Shown one piece after another: positions 8,087 to 18,212 of a stretch of 64,000 bases of DNA. The position numbers and the translations under genes are program-made. Below the pieces are notes generated by a model. The model saw only the letters and a program-made list of their open reading frames with translations, made no database searches and had not been told where the DNA came from. Source of the stretch: an uncultured Pseudomonas sp. (lineage in GTDB: Bacteria > Pseudomonadota > Gammaproteobacteria > Pseudomonadales > Pseudomonadaceae); contig NZ_OX044366.1 in assembly GCF_943846705.1 (NCBI RefSeq), forward strand, positions 3,472,001 to 3,536,000, in the 5' to 3' direction. Within the stretch, counting starts at the first letter, position 1, and each line of letters starts with the position of its first letter.

Positions 8087-9814
8087 ATGATTGAGGCGAC
8101 GCCCATCGCTCCTCCCTCTATTTTGATCGTGGATGATCAACCAAGCGATCTACTGGTGCTTAGCCAGGCAGTGCTGGACCTGGGGGAAATTCATATCGCC
8201 AGCAATGGCCAGATGGCCCTTGAGGTGGCAAGACGCTGCCGCCCTGACCTGATTTTGCTCGATATCCAAATGCCGGGCATGAGTGGCTTTCAGCTCTGCC
8301 GGGAGATCAAGGCTGATCCCAGATTATGTGACGCCGCCATTCTGTTTGTGACCGCGCAAACCCAGACAGAAAATGAAATCAAGGCACTGGAACTTGGCGG
8401 CATCGACTTTATTAAGAAGCCGCTGAATATCCCCGTTGTTCAAGTGCACGTCCGAGCGCACTTGAGTCTGCGCCAAGCTGCTAAGCGCCTGGCCTATTAC
8501 GATGAACTCACCGGGTTACCGAACCGCAGCCTGCTGCAGGATCGTGCCGTGCAAGCCTTACACAAGGCCAAGCGCGACCAGAGCAAGGTGGTCTTGCTGA
8601 TGCTGGACCTGGATAACTTCAAAAGCATCAATGACTCGGTCGATCATGCGGTTGGCGATGCCGTGCTGTCTGAGGTTGCTCGACGTTTAACCCAGTTCTC
8701 CCGCAAGATTGATACGGTCAGCCGGCGCGGTGGCGACGAGTTCGTGATGCTGCTGTCCGAGGTGACTCGCCTGGACGCCATTAGCGACTTCGTCGAGCGT
8801 GTTCTGGAAATTATCGCCAGCCCGATGTTCATCGATGACAAGCGCTACGACATCACGGCCAGCGCCGGTGTTGGCGTGTTCCCAGACGACAGCCAAGACT
8901 TTGCCTCGCTCTACCGTCATGCCGATACCGCCATGTACCAGGCCAAGAAACTCGGCCGTAACCGTTACCGTTTTTTCTCGCCAGCGCTTGAGAATACTTC
9001 GCGCGCCCGCCACCTGCTCGAAGGCAATATGCGCAGCGCCCTGGAGCAAGGGGTTTTCGAGGTTTTCTATCAAGCCAAATACGATGCCCAGAACCGCACC
9101 ATCTGTGGCATGGAAGCCTTGATCCGCTGGCGCAAGCCAGATTCCACCCTGGTCTCGCCAGCTGATTTTATTCCACTGGCTGAAGAAACCGGGTTGATCA
9201 TCCCAATAGGCCGCTATGTGCTGATACAGGCTTGCCATGATGCACAGCGGCTGATCCGAATGGGCCTGAACGTGCCGGTCAGCGTGAATATCTCGGCGAT
9301 CCAGTTTCGTGAGGAATCCTTTCTCAGCATGGTCAAAGATGCATTGACGCTGACGAGGCTTACGCCCTCGATGCTGGAGTTGGAAATCACCGAGAGCGTT
9401 CTGGCGCATGACATTAATGTGGCCAGCAATGTGCTCAATGAGCTCAAGGCTATGGGTGTGCATATTGCGATTGATGACTTCGGCATTGGTTATTCCAGCC
9501 TGACCTACTTGAAGAGCTTGCCCATCGATGTTTTGAAGATCGACCAGAGCTTTGTCCGTGACATGCTGAGCGATAGCAGCGACGCTGCAATTATCGAGGC
9601 TATTGTCCGTATGGGTCAGGCGCTGGGCCTTGCGTTGATTGCCGAAGGGGTAGAGTTACAGGAACAATCAAGCAAATTACTGGCCCTTGGTTGTAGCGTC
9701 ATGCAGGGTTTCCTCTATTGCAGACCGATGCCATTTCAGGAATTGTGCGAATACCTGCAAACAACGCCGCTAATAGAGTCTGACTTGACTAAGAGCCATG
9801 ACTCATACCAATAA
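8087..9814 (+). CDS. response regulator with GGDEF and EAL domains (c-di-GMP turnover)
   Basis: 575 residues. An N-terminal receiver (about 10-130; DD pair in ILIVDDQ, phospho-acceptor in LILLDIQMP, Lys in FIKKPLN) is followed by GGDEF (about 145-305) and EAL (about 315-565). The GGDEF domain keeps RRGGDEF and an inhibitory I-site RKID five residues before it, so it could be an active cyclase. The EAL domain keeps EALIRW, ELEITES, DDFGIGYSS, KIDQSF and AEGVE, all needed for phosphodiesterase activity. Both activities therefore look possible; which dominates cannot be read from sequence. It is the first gene of a three-gene operon; the next start is four bases after its stop. Confidence 0.93.
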   Translation: MIEATPIAPPSILIVDDQPSDLLVLSQAVLDLGEIHIASNGQMALEVARRCRPDLILLDIQMPGMSGFQLCREIKADPRLCDAAILFVTAQTQTENEIKALELGGIDFIKKPLNIPVVQVHVRAHLSLRQAAKRLAYYDELTGLPNRSLLQDRAVQALHKAKRDQSKVVLLMLDLDNFKSINDSVDHAVGDAVLSEVARRLTQFSRKIDTVSRRGGDEFVMLLSEVTRLDAISDFVERVLEIIASPMFIDDKRYDITASAGVGVFPDDSQDFASLYRHADTAMYQAKKLGRNRYRFFSPALENTSRARHLLEGNMRSALEQGVFEVFYQAKYDAQNRTICGMEALIRWRKPDSTLVSPADFIPLAEETGLIIPIGRYVLIQACHDAQRLIRMGLNVPVSVNISAIQFREESFLSMVKDALTLTRLTPSMLELEITESVLAHDINVASNVLNELKAMGVHIAIDDFGIGYSSLTYLKSLPIDVLKIDQSFVRDMLSDSSDAAIIEAIVRMGQALGLALIAEGVELQEQSSKLLALGCSVMQGFLYCRPMPFQELCEYLQTTPLIESDLTKSHDSYQ

Positions 9815-9817
9815 GGC

Positions 9818-12800
9818 ATGCTTTCCTTGAAGAAAATCATCTCCCGCCATGCAACTGCATTCAGTGTACTGCTGCCTCTGGCTGTCGGTCTGGCATTGAG
9901 CATACTGGCTGCCAAATGGCTGCATAACAGCAATGAAACCCAGGCCCTGGAGGCCTTACAGCAAGCCACCGATGAGAAGGCCGATGCTGTATTCAGGCGT
10001 ATGCGGCTCTACCAATATGGGCTGCGTGGAGCCCGCGGCACAATTGTCGCCCTCGGTGAGCATGGCATCAGCCGCCAGCTGTTTTCCCAATACAGCCAAA
10101 CGCGTGACCTGGAACAGGAATTTCCAGGAGCACTGGGTTTTGGCTTGATTCGTCGGGTGCTACCGACTGATGAAGCCGATTTTCTCCAGCAAGCCCGCAA
10201 CGACGGCAAGCCAGATTTCAACATTCGTCAATTAGCGCCGCACAATAATGAGCGCTTTGTAATCCAATACATTGAACCTGAAGCACGCAACCTGGCGGCT
10301 GTCGGCCTGGATGTCTCATCTGAGCAGAACCGTCGCGACGCTGCAGTTAACGCCTTAAGAACCGGCACCGTGCAACTGTCGGGCCCCATCACGCTGGTGC
10401 AGGCCAGCGGCAAGCCTTTGCAGTCTTTCCTGATTTATCTGCCGATTTACCGCACAGGCACCACCCCAGAAACAGAAGCCGAGCGGCTGCAACAAGGCTT
10501 CGGCTGGAGCTATGCCCCCCTGCTCACAGAGCAAGTGCTGAGCGGCTTGCCGCTCAGCACTAGGGATGTTGACCTGCGCTTGCGCGATATCACCGATCCA
10601 GCAAACCCAGCCCTGTTCTACACAGACAATCCGCAAGCAGACCAACTGTCTGACAGCCTGAGCAGCACATCTGTGAGGGAGGTGTTTGGCCGCCGCTGGG
10701 AAATCAATCTCACCGCTCACCCTGCATTTATCCACGGCCTGTACCAAACGTCTCCGCGCCTGGTGCTCTCGGTCGGGGTTTTACTGAGCATGTTGCTCGC
10801 AGCATTAAGCGCGGTTTTCGGCGCAAGCCGTCAGCACCGCCGCCAGGTAATTGCTGAGCAAGCCAAGCAAGCGGCCATCGTCGAAAGCTCACGCGATGGC
10901 ATCATCGGTAAAACCCTCGACGGCATTGTCACCAGCTGGAACAAGGGCGCCGAGCATATTTTCGGTTTTAATAGCGTAGAAACAGTAGGCCAAAGCCTGC
11001 TCGAACTTATTGTGCCGGCGGAACGTATAAACGAAGAAGTTAATATCCTGCAGCGCATCAACGCCGGCGAGTCGATAGAGCATTATGAAACCTACCGGCG
11101 GCGCAAAGATGGCAGCCTGGTCGAGGTGTCAGCGGCCACCGCGCCGATTTTTGATGAGCTGGGCCAAGTCATTGGCGTGTCAGAAACAATTCGCGATATC
11201 ACCCAACAGAAGGCTGCAGAGTCGGAAATCCGCGAACTCAACGCCAGTTTGGAAAAGCAGGTTGTCGCACGTACCCGCGAACTCAATGAACTCAACACCT
11301 TGCTCAATAACGTGCTGGATTCGGCCTCTGAAGTGTCGATCATTGCCACCGACACTCAAGGTCTGATCACCCTGTTTAACCACGGTGCGGAACGCCTTTT
11401 GGGCTATAGCGCCGCAGAAATGATCGGCTTACAAACCCCTGCCCTTATCCACCTGCCCGAAGAAGTACAACAGCGCAGCAGCGAACTCAGTCAGCAATAT
11501 GGCCAGACCATCGAGGGCTTCCAAACCTTTGTCCACATTGCAAAGACGGAGGGTGCCGAAGTTCGCGAATGGCGCTACGTGCGCAAAGATGGCACACAGC
11601 TCGCGGTTACCTTGATGGTGACCGCTATGTACGGGGCCAGCGGTGAGCTGGTGGGCTTTCTCGGTATCGGCGTGGATATCACCCAGCGCAAAGCCGCAGA
11701 GGCCGAACTGGCGGCCAGTCTGGATATGACTCAGGCCGTGTTGGACACCGCGCCCAATCCGGTAGTGACCCTGGATGCCTGCGGACGAATCCATACCCTC
11801 AACCCGGCGGCCAAGCTGGCATTTGGCCTGGATAGCACTACGGCTGAGGATTTTTTGCCTGCATTACTCAGCCCTGCTTCACGGCAACCTATGCAAGCAC
11901 TGATGGAGCTTGCGGCGGCTGGTGAGCGTGATCACGCCAAGGTGTCGGCAGAGCTTATTGGTTTGCGCTCGGACGGTAGCGAGTTCCCTGTGCAACTCTC
12001 TCTCGGTTCGATGCGCGCCGACAAGCAACTGCTGGTCTGTGTGATCACCGATCTCAGCCAGCAGGTGCAACTGCGCCAAGAGCTCATAACCACCCGTGAT
12101 CAACTGTTGATGGCGGCCGACGTTGCAGAGCTGGGCATCTGGTCATGGACACTGGCCGATAACAGCCTGCAGTGGAATGAGCGCATGTACGAGCTCTATC
12201 AGCAGCCACTAGCACTTCGCGAGACAGGTCTTAGCTATGAACACTGGTTCGCGCGAATACACCCTGAAGATGCGACTATGGCGACAGAGAAACTCCAAGC
12301 CGCAATAGCCGGCACGGGTGTTTACGATCCAATTTTTCGCATCGTACGGCCCGATGGCAGTACCCGTATCATTCAGGGCGGTGCGCAAGTTGAGACCGAC
12401 ACTGACGGCAATGTCGTCAAGATGATCGGGATCAATCGCGACATCACCAGCCAGCGCGAGCTGGAAGCCTCTTTACGTCTCGCCAAAGAACAGGCCGACT
12501 CCGCCAGTGCGGCCAAGAGCGCCTTCCTGGCCAATATGAGCCATGAAATTCGTACGCCACTCAATGCAGTGCTGGGCATGCTGCAGCTGGTACAGGCGAC
12601 CCCACTGAGTCAGCGCCAGCTTGATTACATTCAAAAAGCCTATGGCGCATCGCAATCACTGCTGGGCCTGCTCAACGACATCCTGGATTACTCCAAAATC
12701 GAAGCGGGCAAGCTGCAGCTTGATCTGCAACCGATAGAACTGGAGCCATTGATGTGCGATCTAGCGGTGGTACTCAGCGGTAATCAGGCGCAGAAAAACG

Positions 12801-14704
12801 TTGAGGTGATGTTTGACCTTGACCCAGCGTTGCCGGGAGTACTGATCGGCGACAGCCAGCGTCTGCAGCAGATCCTGATCAACCTGGCGGGTAACGCCCT
12901 TAAGTTCACGGCAGAGGGTAATGTGCTTGTCAGCCTGCGCCAGCTTGCACGAAACGAAACGCAGGTTAAGTTGCGCGTTGCCGTCAGTGATACCGGGATC
13001 GGTATCAGTGTGGAACAACTCAAGCGTATTTTCGAAGGCTTTTCCCAGGCAGAAACCTCCATCAGCCGCCGTTATGGCGGCACTGGCCTGGGCCTGGCAA
13101 TCAGCACCCGCTTGATCCATATGATGGGCGGTGAACTGCACGTAGACAGCCGTGTTGGCGAAGGCAGTCGCTTCTGGTTCGACCTTGAGTTTGCTATCGC
13201 AGAACACACGCCAATGAAAGCGGCTTGCGCAGTGGTCGATAAACAACTGCACATCCTCGTGGTCGACGACAATCCAATGGCGCGAGAGCTACTCGTACAA
13301 ATGAGCTCTGATCTTGACTGGTCTGCCGAAGCCGCTCATGACGGCACCCAGGCCCTGACCCGTGTCAGGGAAGCGAATGCCAAAGGACACCCCTTCGACC
13401 TGATATTGATGGACCTGCTGATGCCGGGTATGGACGGCCTGAACGCGGCCCGGCTTGTGCGCGACTCTGCCGGTGATGCACGCCCGCCACTGGTGGTGAT
13501 GGTCACCGCGCACGGCCGTGAAGCCCTGGCTGACAGCGCGCAGGACGCGGACACCCCCTTCGCCGCGTTTTTGACCAAGCCGATAACCCCCAAACAATTG
13601 GCCAGCACCGTCGCGCGGGTCATCAGTGGTGCGCCAGCAAGGCGGATAGCGCCGGCTTATCAAGTCTCCAAACGCCTAGAAAACCTGCGCCTACTGGTGG
13701 TTGAAGACAATCAGTTGAACCGCCAAGTCGCTCAAGAACTGCTGATGGGTGAAGGTGCCGAGGTGCTGTTGGCAGAAGGCGGGCAGCAAGGTGTAGACAT
13801 GATTATCGACTCAGCGAATGGCTTCGATGCGGTGCTGATGGATATCCAGATGCCAGGCATCGACGGCCTTGAAGCCACACGACTGATTCGCCAGGACGCC
13901 CGTTTTGCGGACTTACCCATCATCGCCATGACAGCCAATGCAGCGCCGGCGGACAGAGAAGTCTGCCTCTCTGCCGGGATGAGTGCTCACATCGGCAAAC
14001 CCATTGACCTGGAGAAACTGGTCGATGCCCTGCTGCACTGGACCGGGAACACTGCGCAGCACAGCCATGCGAGTCAAGAACACTCAGATGCAGTCACCGA
14101 GCATAGTGATGCGGTGCTTCGACGGTTTGGCGGCAACCTCAAACTGCTGCGGCGTATGCTCGGCAACTTTGAACCGGAAATGCAAAAACAGCTGCAGCAG
14201 CTGAACTCACATGCGACCCAAGGCGACCTTAAAGCGGTGCTGGCTCAGTTGCATATGCTCAAGGGCAGCGCCGGCACCATGGGCGCGCAACAACTGGCAG
14301 AACAAGCGGCGAACCTTGAGCAGAAAATCCAGCAACTTGATCCAGCCGCTGCGCCCGAGTTTCTAGCTCGCAGGGGCTGGCGGGATGCACTGACTGACGT
14401 GCTAAAACAGAGCGTTGCTGAGCTTCATCTGGCATTTCTTGCCCCAGAACCAGCAGAACCAGCAGAACCAGCCACAGTCACGGCTAAACCCACAGCGCCG
14501 TGGCAGCAGTCGCTGCACAACATCCTTAAACTGCTTGCAGTTGGCAACCTGCAGGCCATTGAGCAGACCGAGGCGCTGGTGCATGAGATCCCTAGGCAAT
14601 GGCAACGCCATTTCGCCAAGTTTTGTCAGGCAGTCGACTGCTTAGACTTCCCCAACGCGAGCGTACTGGGTGATGAGTTGCTTAATCTCGCGCAAGAGGA
14701 TTGA
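9818..14704 (+). CDS. giant hybrid sensor kinase: CHASE-PAS(x4)-HK-REC-REC-Hpt
   Basis: 1628 residues. TM1 about 14-33; a periplasmic CHASE domain about 70-290 (motifs near EFPGALGFGLIRRV and GLDVSSEQNRRDAA); TM2 about 313-333; four PAS/PAC units between about 350 and 890, with a short coiled coil after the first; HisKA with His909 (SHEIRTPLNAV); HATPase with NLAGNALKFT, DTGIGI and GGTGLGLAIS; receivers with Asp1199 and Asp1342; an Hpt domain with His1479 (LHMLKGSAGTMG). It carries all modules of a His-Asp-His relay on one chain. Neighbours on both sides are receiver-linked c-di-GMP enzymes, which are likely phosphate acceptors. CHASE domains bind small extracellular ligands; the ligand here is unknown. 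Confidence 0.94.
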   Translation: MLSLKKIISRHATAFSVLLPLAVGLALSILAAKWLHNSNETQALEALQQATDEKADAVFRRMRLYQYGLRGARGTIVALGEHGISRQLFSQYSQTRDLEQEFPGALGFGLIRRVLPTDEADFLQQARNDGKPDFNIRQLAPHNNERFVIQYIEPEARNLAAVGLDVSSEQNRRDAAVNALRTGTVQLSGPITLVQASGKPLQSFLIYLPIYRTGTTPETEAERLQQGFGWSYAPLLTEQVLSGLPLSTRDVDLRLRDITDPANPALFYTDNPQADQLSDSLSSTSVREVFGRRWEINLTAHPAFIHGLYQTSPRLVLSVGVLLSMLLAALSAVFGASRQHRRQVIAEQAKQAAIVESSRDGIIGKTLDGIVTSWNKGAEHIFGFNSVETVGQSLLELIVPAERINEEVNILQRINAGESIEHYETYRRRKDGSLVEVSAATAPIFDELGQVIGVSETIRDITQQKAAESEIRELNASLEKQVVARTRELNELNTLLNNVLDSASEVSIIATDTQGLITLFNHGAERLLGYSAAEMIGLQTPALIHLPEEVQQRSSELSQQYGQTIEGFQTFVHIAKTEGAEVREWRYVRKDGTQLAVTLMVTAMYGASGELVGFLGIGVDITQRKAAEAELAASLDMTQAVLDTAPNPVVTLDACGRIHTLNPAAKLAFGLDSTTAEDFLPALLSPASRQPMQALMELAAAGERDHAKVSAELIGLRSDGSEFPVQLSLGSMRADKQLLVCVITDLSQQVQLRQELITTRDQLLMAADVAELGIWSWTLADNSLQWNERMYELYQQPLALRETGLSYEHWFARIHPEDATMATEKLQAAIAGTGVYDPIFRIVRPDGSTRIIQGGAQVETDTDGNVVKMIGINRDITSQRELEASLRLAKEQADSASAAKSAFLANMSHEIRTPLNAVLGMLQLVQATPLSQRQLDYIQKAYGASQSLLGLLNDILDYSKIEAGKLQLDLQPIELEPLMCDLAVVLSGNQAQKNVEVMFDLDPALPGVLIGDSQRLQQILINLAGNALKFTAEGNVLVSLRQLARNETQVKLRVAVSDTGIGISVEQLKRIFEGFSQAETSISRRYGGTGLGLAISTRLIHMMGGELHVDSRVGEGSRFWFDLEFAIAEHTPMKAACAVVDKQLHILVVDDNPMARELLVQMSSDLDWSAEAAHDGTQALTRVREANAKGHPFDLILMDLLMPGMDGLNAARLVRDSAGDARPPLVVMVTAHGREALADSAQDADTPFAAFLTKPITPKQLASTVARVISGAPARRIAPAYQVSKRLENLRLLVVEDNQLNRQVAQELLMGEGAEVLLAEGGQQGVDMIIDSANGFDAVLMDIQMPGIDGLEATRLIRQDARFADLPIIAMTANAAPADREVCLSAGMSAHIGKPIDLEKLVDALLHWTGNTAQHSHASQEHSDAVTEHSDAVLRRFGGNLKLLRRMLGNFEPEMQKQLQQLNSHATQGDLKAVLAQLHMLKGSAGTMGAQQLAEQAANLEQKIQQLDPAAAPEFLARRGWRDALTDVLKQSVAELHLAFLAPEPAEPAEPATVTAKPTAPWQQSLHNILKLLAVGNLQAIEQTEALVHEIPRQWQRHFAKFCQAVDCLDFPNASVLGDELLNLAQED

Positions 14705-14705
14705 T

Positions 14706-15632
14706 ATGAGTTTCTGGATAGAGCATTGCCAGGGGCGCCCGAAGTTACTCGTGGTGGACGACCAGCCCATCAACATTCGCATTATTAATGAGCTGTTCCG
14801 CGCTGATTGCGACATGCACATGGCCACTCATGGCGAACAGGCCATCGCGGTCAGTAAAACCTTGCAGCCCGATCTGATTCTGCTCGACATCATGATGGCG
14901 GGCATGGACGGTCTTGAAGTCTGTCGCCGCCTGAAGAGTGACCCGGCAACGGCCGCTATCCCGATCATCTTCATCACTGCCAAAAGTGAAGAAATCGATG
15001 AGGCGTTAGGCTTGGAGCTCGGTGCCGTTGATTACATCAGTAAGCCGCTGAACTCAGCCATCGTCAGGGCGCGGGTCAAAACCCATCTCACCCTGAAGCT
15101 GCAGAATGACTACCTCAAGGGGCTGGCCTCCCTGGATGGCCTAACCGGCATTCCAAACCGCCGGGCCTTTGATACAAGCCTTGCACAAGCCTGGAGCCAG
15201 GCCTGCCGAGAAGCAGGAGCGCTGTCCTTGATGCTCATCGATATCGACTATTTCAAGCGCTATAACGATCACTACGGCCACCTGGAGGGCGATAAGTGCC
15301 TACGCCAGGTGGCCAAAACCATCGAGCAATCCGTCAACCGCCCTTATGACATGGCCGCGCGCTTTGGTGGCGAAGAGTTCGCCTGCATTTTGCCGCAGAC
15401 CAACCTGCAAGGAGCACTGACATTGGCCAAACAGATACAGGCCAACATCCGTCAGTTAGCCATCGCGCACGCCGGCTCTGCAGTGAGTGAGCAGCTTACG
15501 CTCTCCATCGGCGTCGCCAGCTTGCAGCCACAGGTCGGCAGAGAATCCTCAGAGTTGATTGCCATGGCTGATAAACAGCTCTACCAAGCCAAGAGCAATG
15601 GGCGCAATCAACTACACAGCGCCACCGATTAA
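14706..15632 (+). CDS. response regulator diguanylate cyclase (REC-GGDEF)
   Basis: 308 residues. The receiver (about 10-130) has VVDDQP, LILLDIMMAGMDG and YISKPLN. The GGDEF domain (about 145-305) has the active motif RFGGEEF, preceded five residues earlier by an intact I-site RPYD, so an active, feedback-inhibited diguanylate cyclase is expected. I chose the ATG at 14706, which has GAGGA six bases upstream and sits one base after the TGA of the kinase; this suggests translational coupling. It closes the operon that begins at 8087 and is followed by a strong hairpin. It is probably phosphorylated through the Hpt of the upstream kinase. Confidence 0.94.
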   Translation: MSFWIEHCQGRPKLLVVDDQPINIRIINELFRADCDMHMATHGEQAIAVSKTLQPDLILLDIMMAGMDGLEVCRRLKSDPATAAIPIIFITAKSEEIDEALGLELGAVDYISKPLNSAIVRARVKTHLTLKLQNDYLKGLASLDGLTGIPNRRAFDTSLAQAWSQACREAGALSLMLIDIDYFKRYNDHYGHLEGDKCLRQVAKTIEQSVNRPYDMAARFGGEEFACILPQTNLQGALTLAKQIQANIRQLAIAHAGSAVSEQLTLSIGVASLQPQVGRESSELIAMADKQLYQAKSNGRNQLHSATD

Positions 15633-15686
15633 GCGGCGTTTTTTGGTCTATCTACTGCGGGCTATCGCAAGCAGACACGCATAAAA

Positions 15687-15732
15687 AAGCCGCAGCCTGA
15701 TAAAGGAAAATCCCTCAATCAGGCTGCGGCTT
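15687..15732. terminator. bidirectional terminator between the c-di-GMP operon and katG
   Basis: A perfect 15-bp stem (15687-15701 with 15718-15732) with a 16-base loop is flanked by an A tract on the left and TTT on the right. It can end the rightward operon and, reading minus, katG. Confidence 0.85.
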
Positions 15733-15765
15733 TGGGTTAAGCCCGCAGGGCTTTATGTGCGATGA

Positions 15766-17976
15766 TCAAGCCAGATCAAAGCGATCCAGGTTCATCACCT
15801 TGTCCCAGGCTGCGACGAAGTCGTGGACGAATTTCGTCTGCGCATCGCTCGCAGCATAGACCTCGGCCAGCGCACGCAACTGCGAATTGGAGCCGAACAC
15901 CAGATCAACCTGGCTACCGGTCCACTTCAAATCGCCGGTATTGCGATCACGCCCCTCTAGCACGCCTGCAGTGGCGGACACCTGCCACTTGGTTCCCATA
16001 TCCAGCAAGTTGACGAAGAAGTCGTTGCTCAGGGTTTCCGGACGTTGAGTGAACACTCCATGCTGGGCCTTGCCAACGTTGGCATTCAGCGCACGCAAGC
16101 CACCAACCAGTACGGTCATCTCTGGCGCAGTCAGCTCCAAGAGCTGGGCCTTGTCGATCAGCATTTCGGCGGCAACGCCTTCATAACCCTTGCGGGCATA
16201 GTTGCGGAAGCCATCTGCCTTGGGCTCCAACGCCTCGAAGGAGTCGACATCAGTCTGCTCCTGTGTGGCGTCCGTACGGCCTGGTGCGAACGGCACGGCA
16301 ACATCCACACCACCCTTCTTCGCTGCGGCTTCAACTGCTGCGACGCCGGCTAGAACGATCAAGTCGGCCAGGGCGATTTGCTTGCCGCCGGTTGCAGAGG
16401 CATTGAAGTCCTTCTGGATCGCTTCCAGCTTAGCCAACACCTTGGCCAGCTCGGCGGGTTGGTTAACTTCCCAATCCTTCTGCGGAGCGAGGCGAATGCG
16501 CGCACCGTTAGCACCACCGCGCTTGTCGCTCCCGCGGAAAGTTGAGGCCGAGGCCCAGGCGGTATTGACCAGTTGGGCGACCGACAGACCGCTGGCGAGC
16601 ACTTTGGCTTTGAGGCTAGCGATGTCTTGCGCATCAACCAGGGCATGCTCGACGGCTGGAACCGGGTCCTGCCAGATCAGTACTTCTGCAGGCACCAGCG
16701 GGCCGAGGTAACGTGCCCGTGGGCCCATGTCGCGGTGGGTCAGCTTGAACCAGGCCCGGGCAAACGCATCAGCAAATGCTTCAGGGTTCTGGTGGAAGTG
16801 CCGCGAGATTTTCTCGTAGACCGGGTCCATGCGCAGCGACATATCGGCGGTGGTCATCATCGGCGGGTGTTTCAGCGCCGGATCATGGGCATCGGGAATC
16901 AGGTGCTCGGGCTTGCAGTTAATCGGTGTCCATTGGTGGGCACCGGCCGGGCTCTTGGTCAGCTGCCACTCGTAACCGAACAGCATGTCGAAATAACCGT
17001 TGTCCCACGTGGTGGGGTTGGGCTTCCAGGCACCTTCGATACCGCTGGTGGTGGTGTGTGCGCCTTTGCCGCTGGCAAATTTGTTAATCCAGCCGAGGCC
17101 TTGCTCTTCGATGCCGGCCGCTTCTGGCTCAGCCCCAACCAAGGCTGGATCACCCGCGCCATGGGCTTTGCCGAAGGTATGGCCGCCGGCAACCAGGGCC
17201 ACGGTTTCCTCATCATTCATGGCCATGCGGGCAAACGTTTCGCGCACATCGCGCCCCGAACCCAGTGGGTCTGGGTTGCCGTCCGGGCCTTCCGGGTTGA
17301 CGTAGATCAGGCCCATCTGCACAGCCGCCAGCGGATTTTCCAAGTCACGGTCACCGGAATAACGGCTGTTGGGTTTGTCGCTGGTGGCCAGCCATTCCGT
17401 CTCGGCACCCCAGTAGGTGTCTTCTTCCGGCTCCCAGATATCCGCGCGGCCACCGGCAAAACCGAAGGTCTTGAAGCCCATCGACTCCAAGGCGACGTTG
17501 CCGGCGAGTACCAACAGATCGGCCCAAGACAGCTTGCTGCCGTACTTCTGCTTGATCGGCCAGAGCAGGCGACGCGCCTTGTCCAGGTTGCCGTTATCCG
17601 GCCAGCTGTTAATCGGCGCAAAACGCTGGTTACCGGTGCCGGCACCACCGCGACCGTCATGGGTCCGGTAGGTGCCGGCTGCGTGCCAGGCCATGCGGAT
17701 CATCAGGCCGCCATAGTGGCCCCAATCTGCCGGCCACCAGTCCTGGGAGTCAGTCATCAACACGTGGAGGTCCTTGATCACAGCGTCCAGATCAAGGCTT
17801 TTGAATGCGTCGGCGTAGTTGAAGTCCGCATCCATAGGGTCGGACTTGGAGGAGTGTTGCTGCAAAATTTTCAGGTTGAGCTGATTCGGCCACCAATCGG
17901 CGTTCTTCGGCGCACCGCCAGACACGGTGTTTTTACCAGCACCACCCGAGAACGGGCACTTCGCTTCGTTTGACAT
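15766..17976 (-). CDS. katG: bifunctional catalase-peroxidase KatG
   Basis: 736 residues, the normal length. The N-terminal half holds the haem site: distal Arg94, Trp97 and His98 (RMAWHAAGTYR), and the proximal-His motif VAGGHTFGKAHG. The Tyr of YVNPEGP and the Met of RMAMNDEE are those that form the Trp-Tyr-Met cross-link needed for catalase activity. The C-terminal half is the usual degenerate duplicate (GGANGARIRLAPQKDWEVN). It removes hydrogen peroxide in the cytoplasm. AGGAG lies upstream of the ATG at 17976. An OxyR-type site lies about 70 bases upstream, so peroxide induction is expected. It appears to be transcribed alone. Confidence 0.98.
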   Translation of the reverse strand: MSNEAKCPFSGGAGKNTVSGGAPKNADWWPNQLNLKILQQHSSKSDPMDADFNYADAFKSLDLDAVIKDLHVLMTDSQDWWPADWGHYGGLMIRMAWHAAGTYRTHDGRGGAGTGNQRFAPINSWPDNGNLDKARRLLWPIKQKYGSKLSWADLLVLAGNVALESMGFKTFGFAGGRADIWEPEEDTYWGAETEWLATSDKPNSRYSGDRDLENPLAAVQMGLIYVNPEGPDGNPDPLGSGRDVRETFARMAMNDEETVALVAGGHTFGKAHGAGDPALVGAEPEAAGIEEQGLGWINKFASGKGAHTTTSGIEGAWKPNPTTWDNGYFDMLFGYEWQLTKSPAGAHQWTPINCKPEHLIPDAHDPALKHPPMMTTADMSLRMDPVYEKISRHFHQNPEAFADAFARAWFKLTHRDMGPRARYLGPLVPAEVLIWQDPVPAVEHALVDAQDIASLKAKVLASGLSVAQLVNTAWASASTFRGSDKRGGANGARIRLAPQKDWEVNQPAELAKVLAKLEAIQKDFNASATGGKQIALADLIVLAGVAAVEAAAKKGGVDVAVPFAPGRTDATQEQTDVDSFEALEPKADGFRNYARKGYEGVAAEMLIDKAQLLELTAPEMTVLVGGLRALNANVGKAQHGVFTQRPETLSNDFFVNLLDMGTKWQVSATAGVLEGRDRNTGDLKWTGSQVDLVFGSNSQLRALAEVYAASDAQTKFVHDFVAAWDKVMNLDRFDLA

Positions 17977-18042
17977 GATTCACTCCTGTTGTATTCACCT
18001 AACGGATGCACACAGCTTCGTAGCTAGGCAGTAAACGAGCCA

Positions 18043-18079
18043 ATAGGATTTCGGTATGAGCGTTATAGTCATCAATGAG
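18043..18079 (-). promoter_or_regulatory. OxyR-type operator upstream of katG
   Basis: On the plus strand the sequence reads ATAG-N7-GTAT-N7-ATAG-N7-TGAG. This is the four-tetramer, 7-base-spaced layout of OxyR sites (ATAG-N7-CTAT-N7-ATAG-N7-CTAT). Two elements are exact, the second differs by one base and the fourth is poor. Its position 67-103 bases before the katG ATG suits an activator contacting the promoter. Confidence 0.65.
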
Positions 18080-18212
18080 TATGGCACCAGAGCTGCGAGT
18101 CGTAGCCGTCAAACAGCAAGAAGATGCAATATGTTGCTGTACTGCGACTGATACAGCGCACCCTAGCAACGCCATACACCGCATTACTTCACCGACAAAG
18201 GCTCCTCAGACC

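Noticed and set aside
16573..17973. A 466-codon plus-strand open frame
   Set aside because: Antisense to katG with no recognisable domain.
18075..18212. N-terminal extension of the small gene after katG
   Set aside because: It would overlap the OxyR-type site and katG promoter region, and the peptide (with CCC and few hydrophobic residues) does not look like a real protein.
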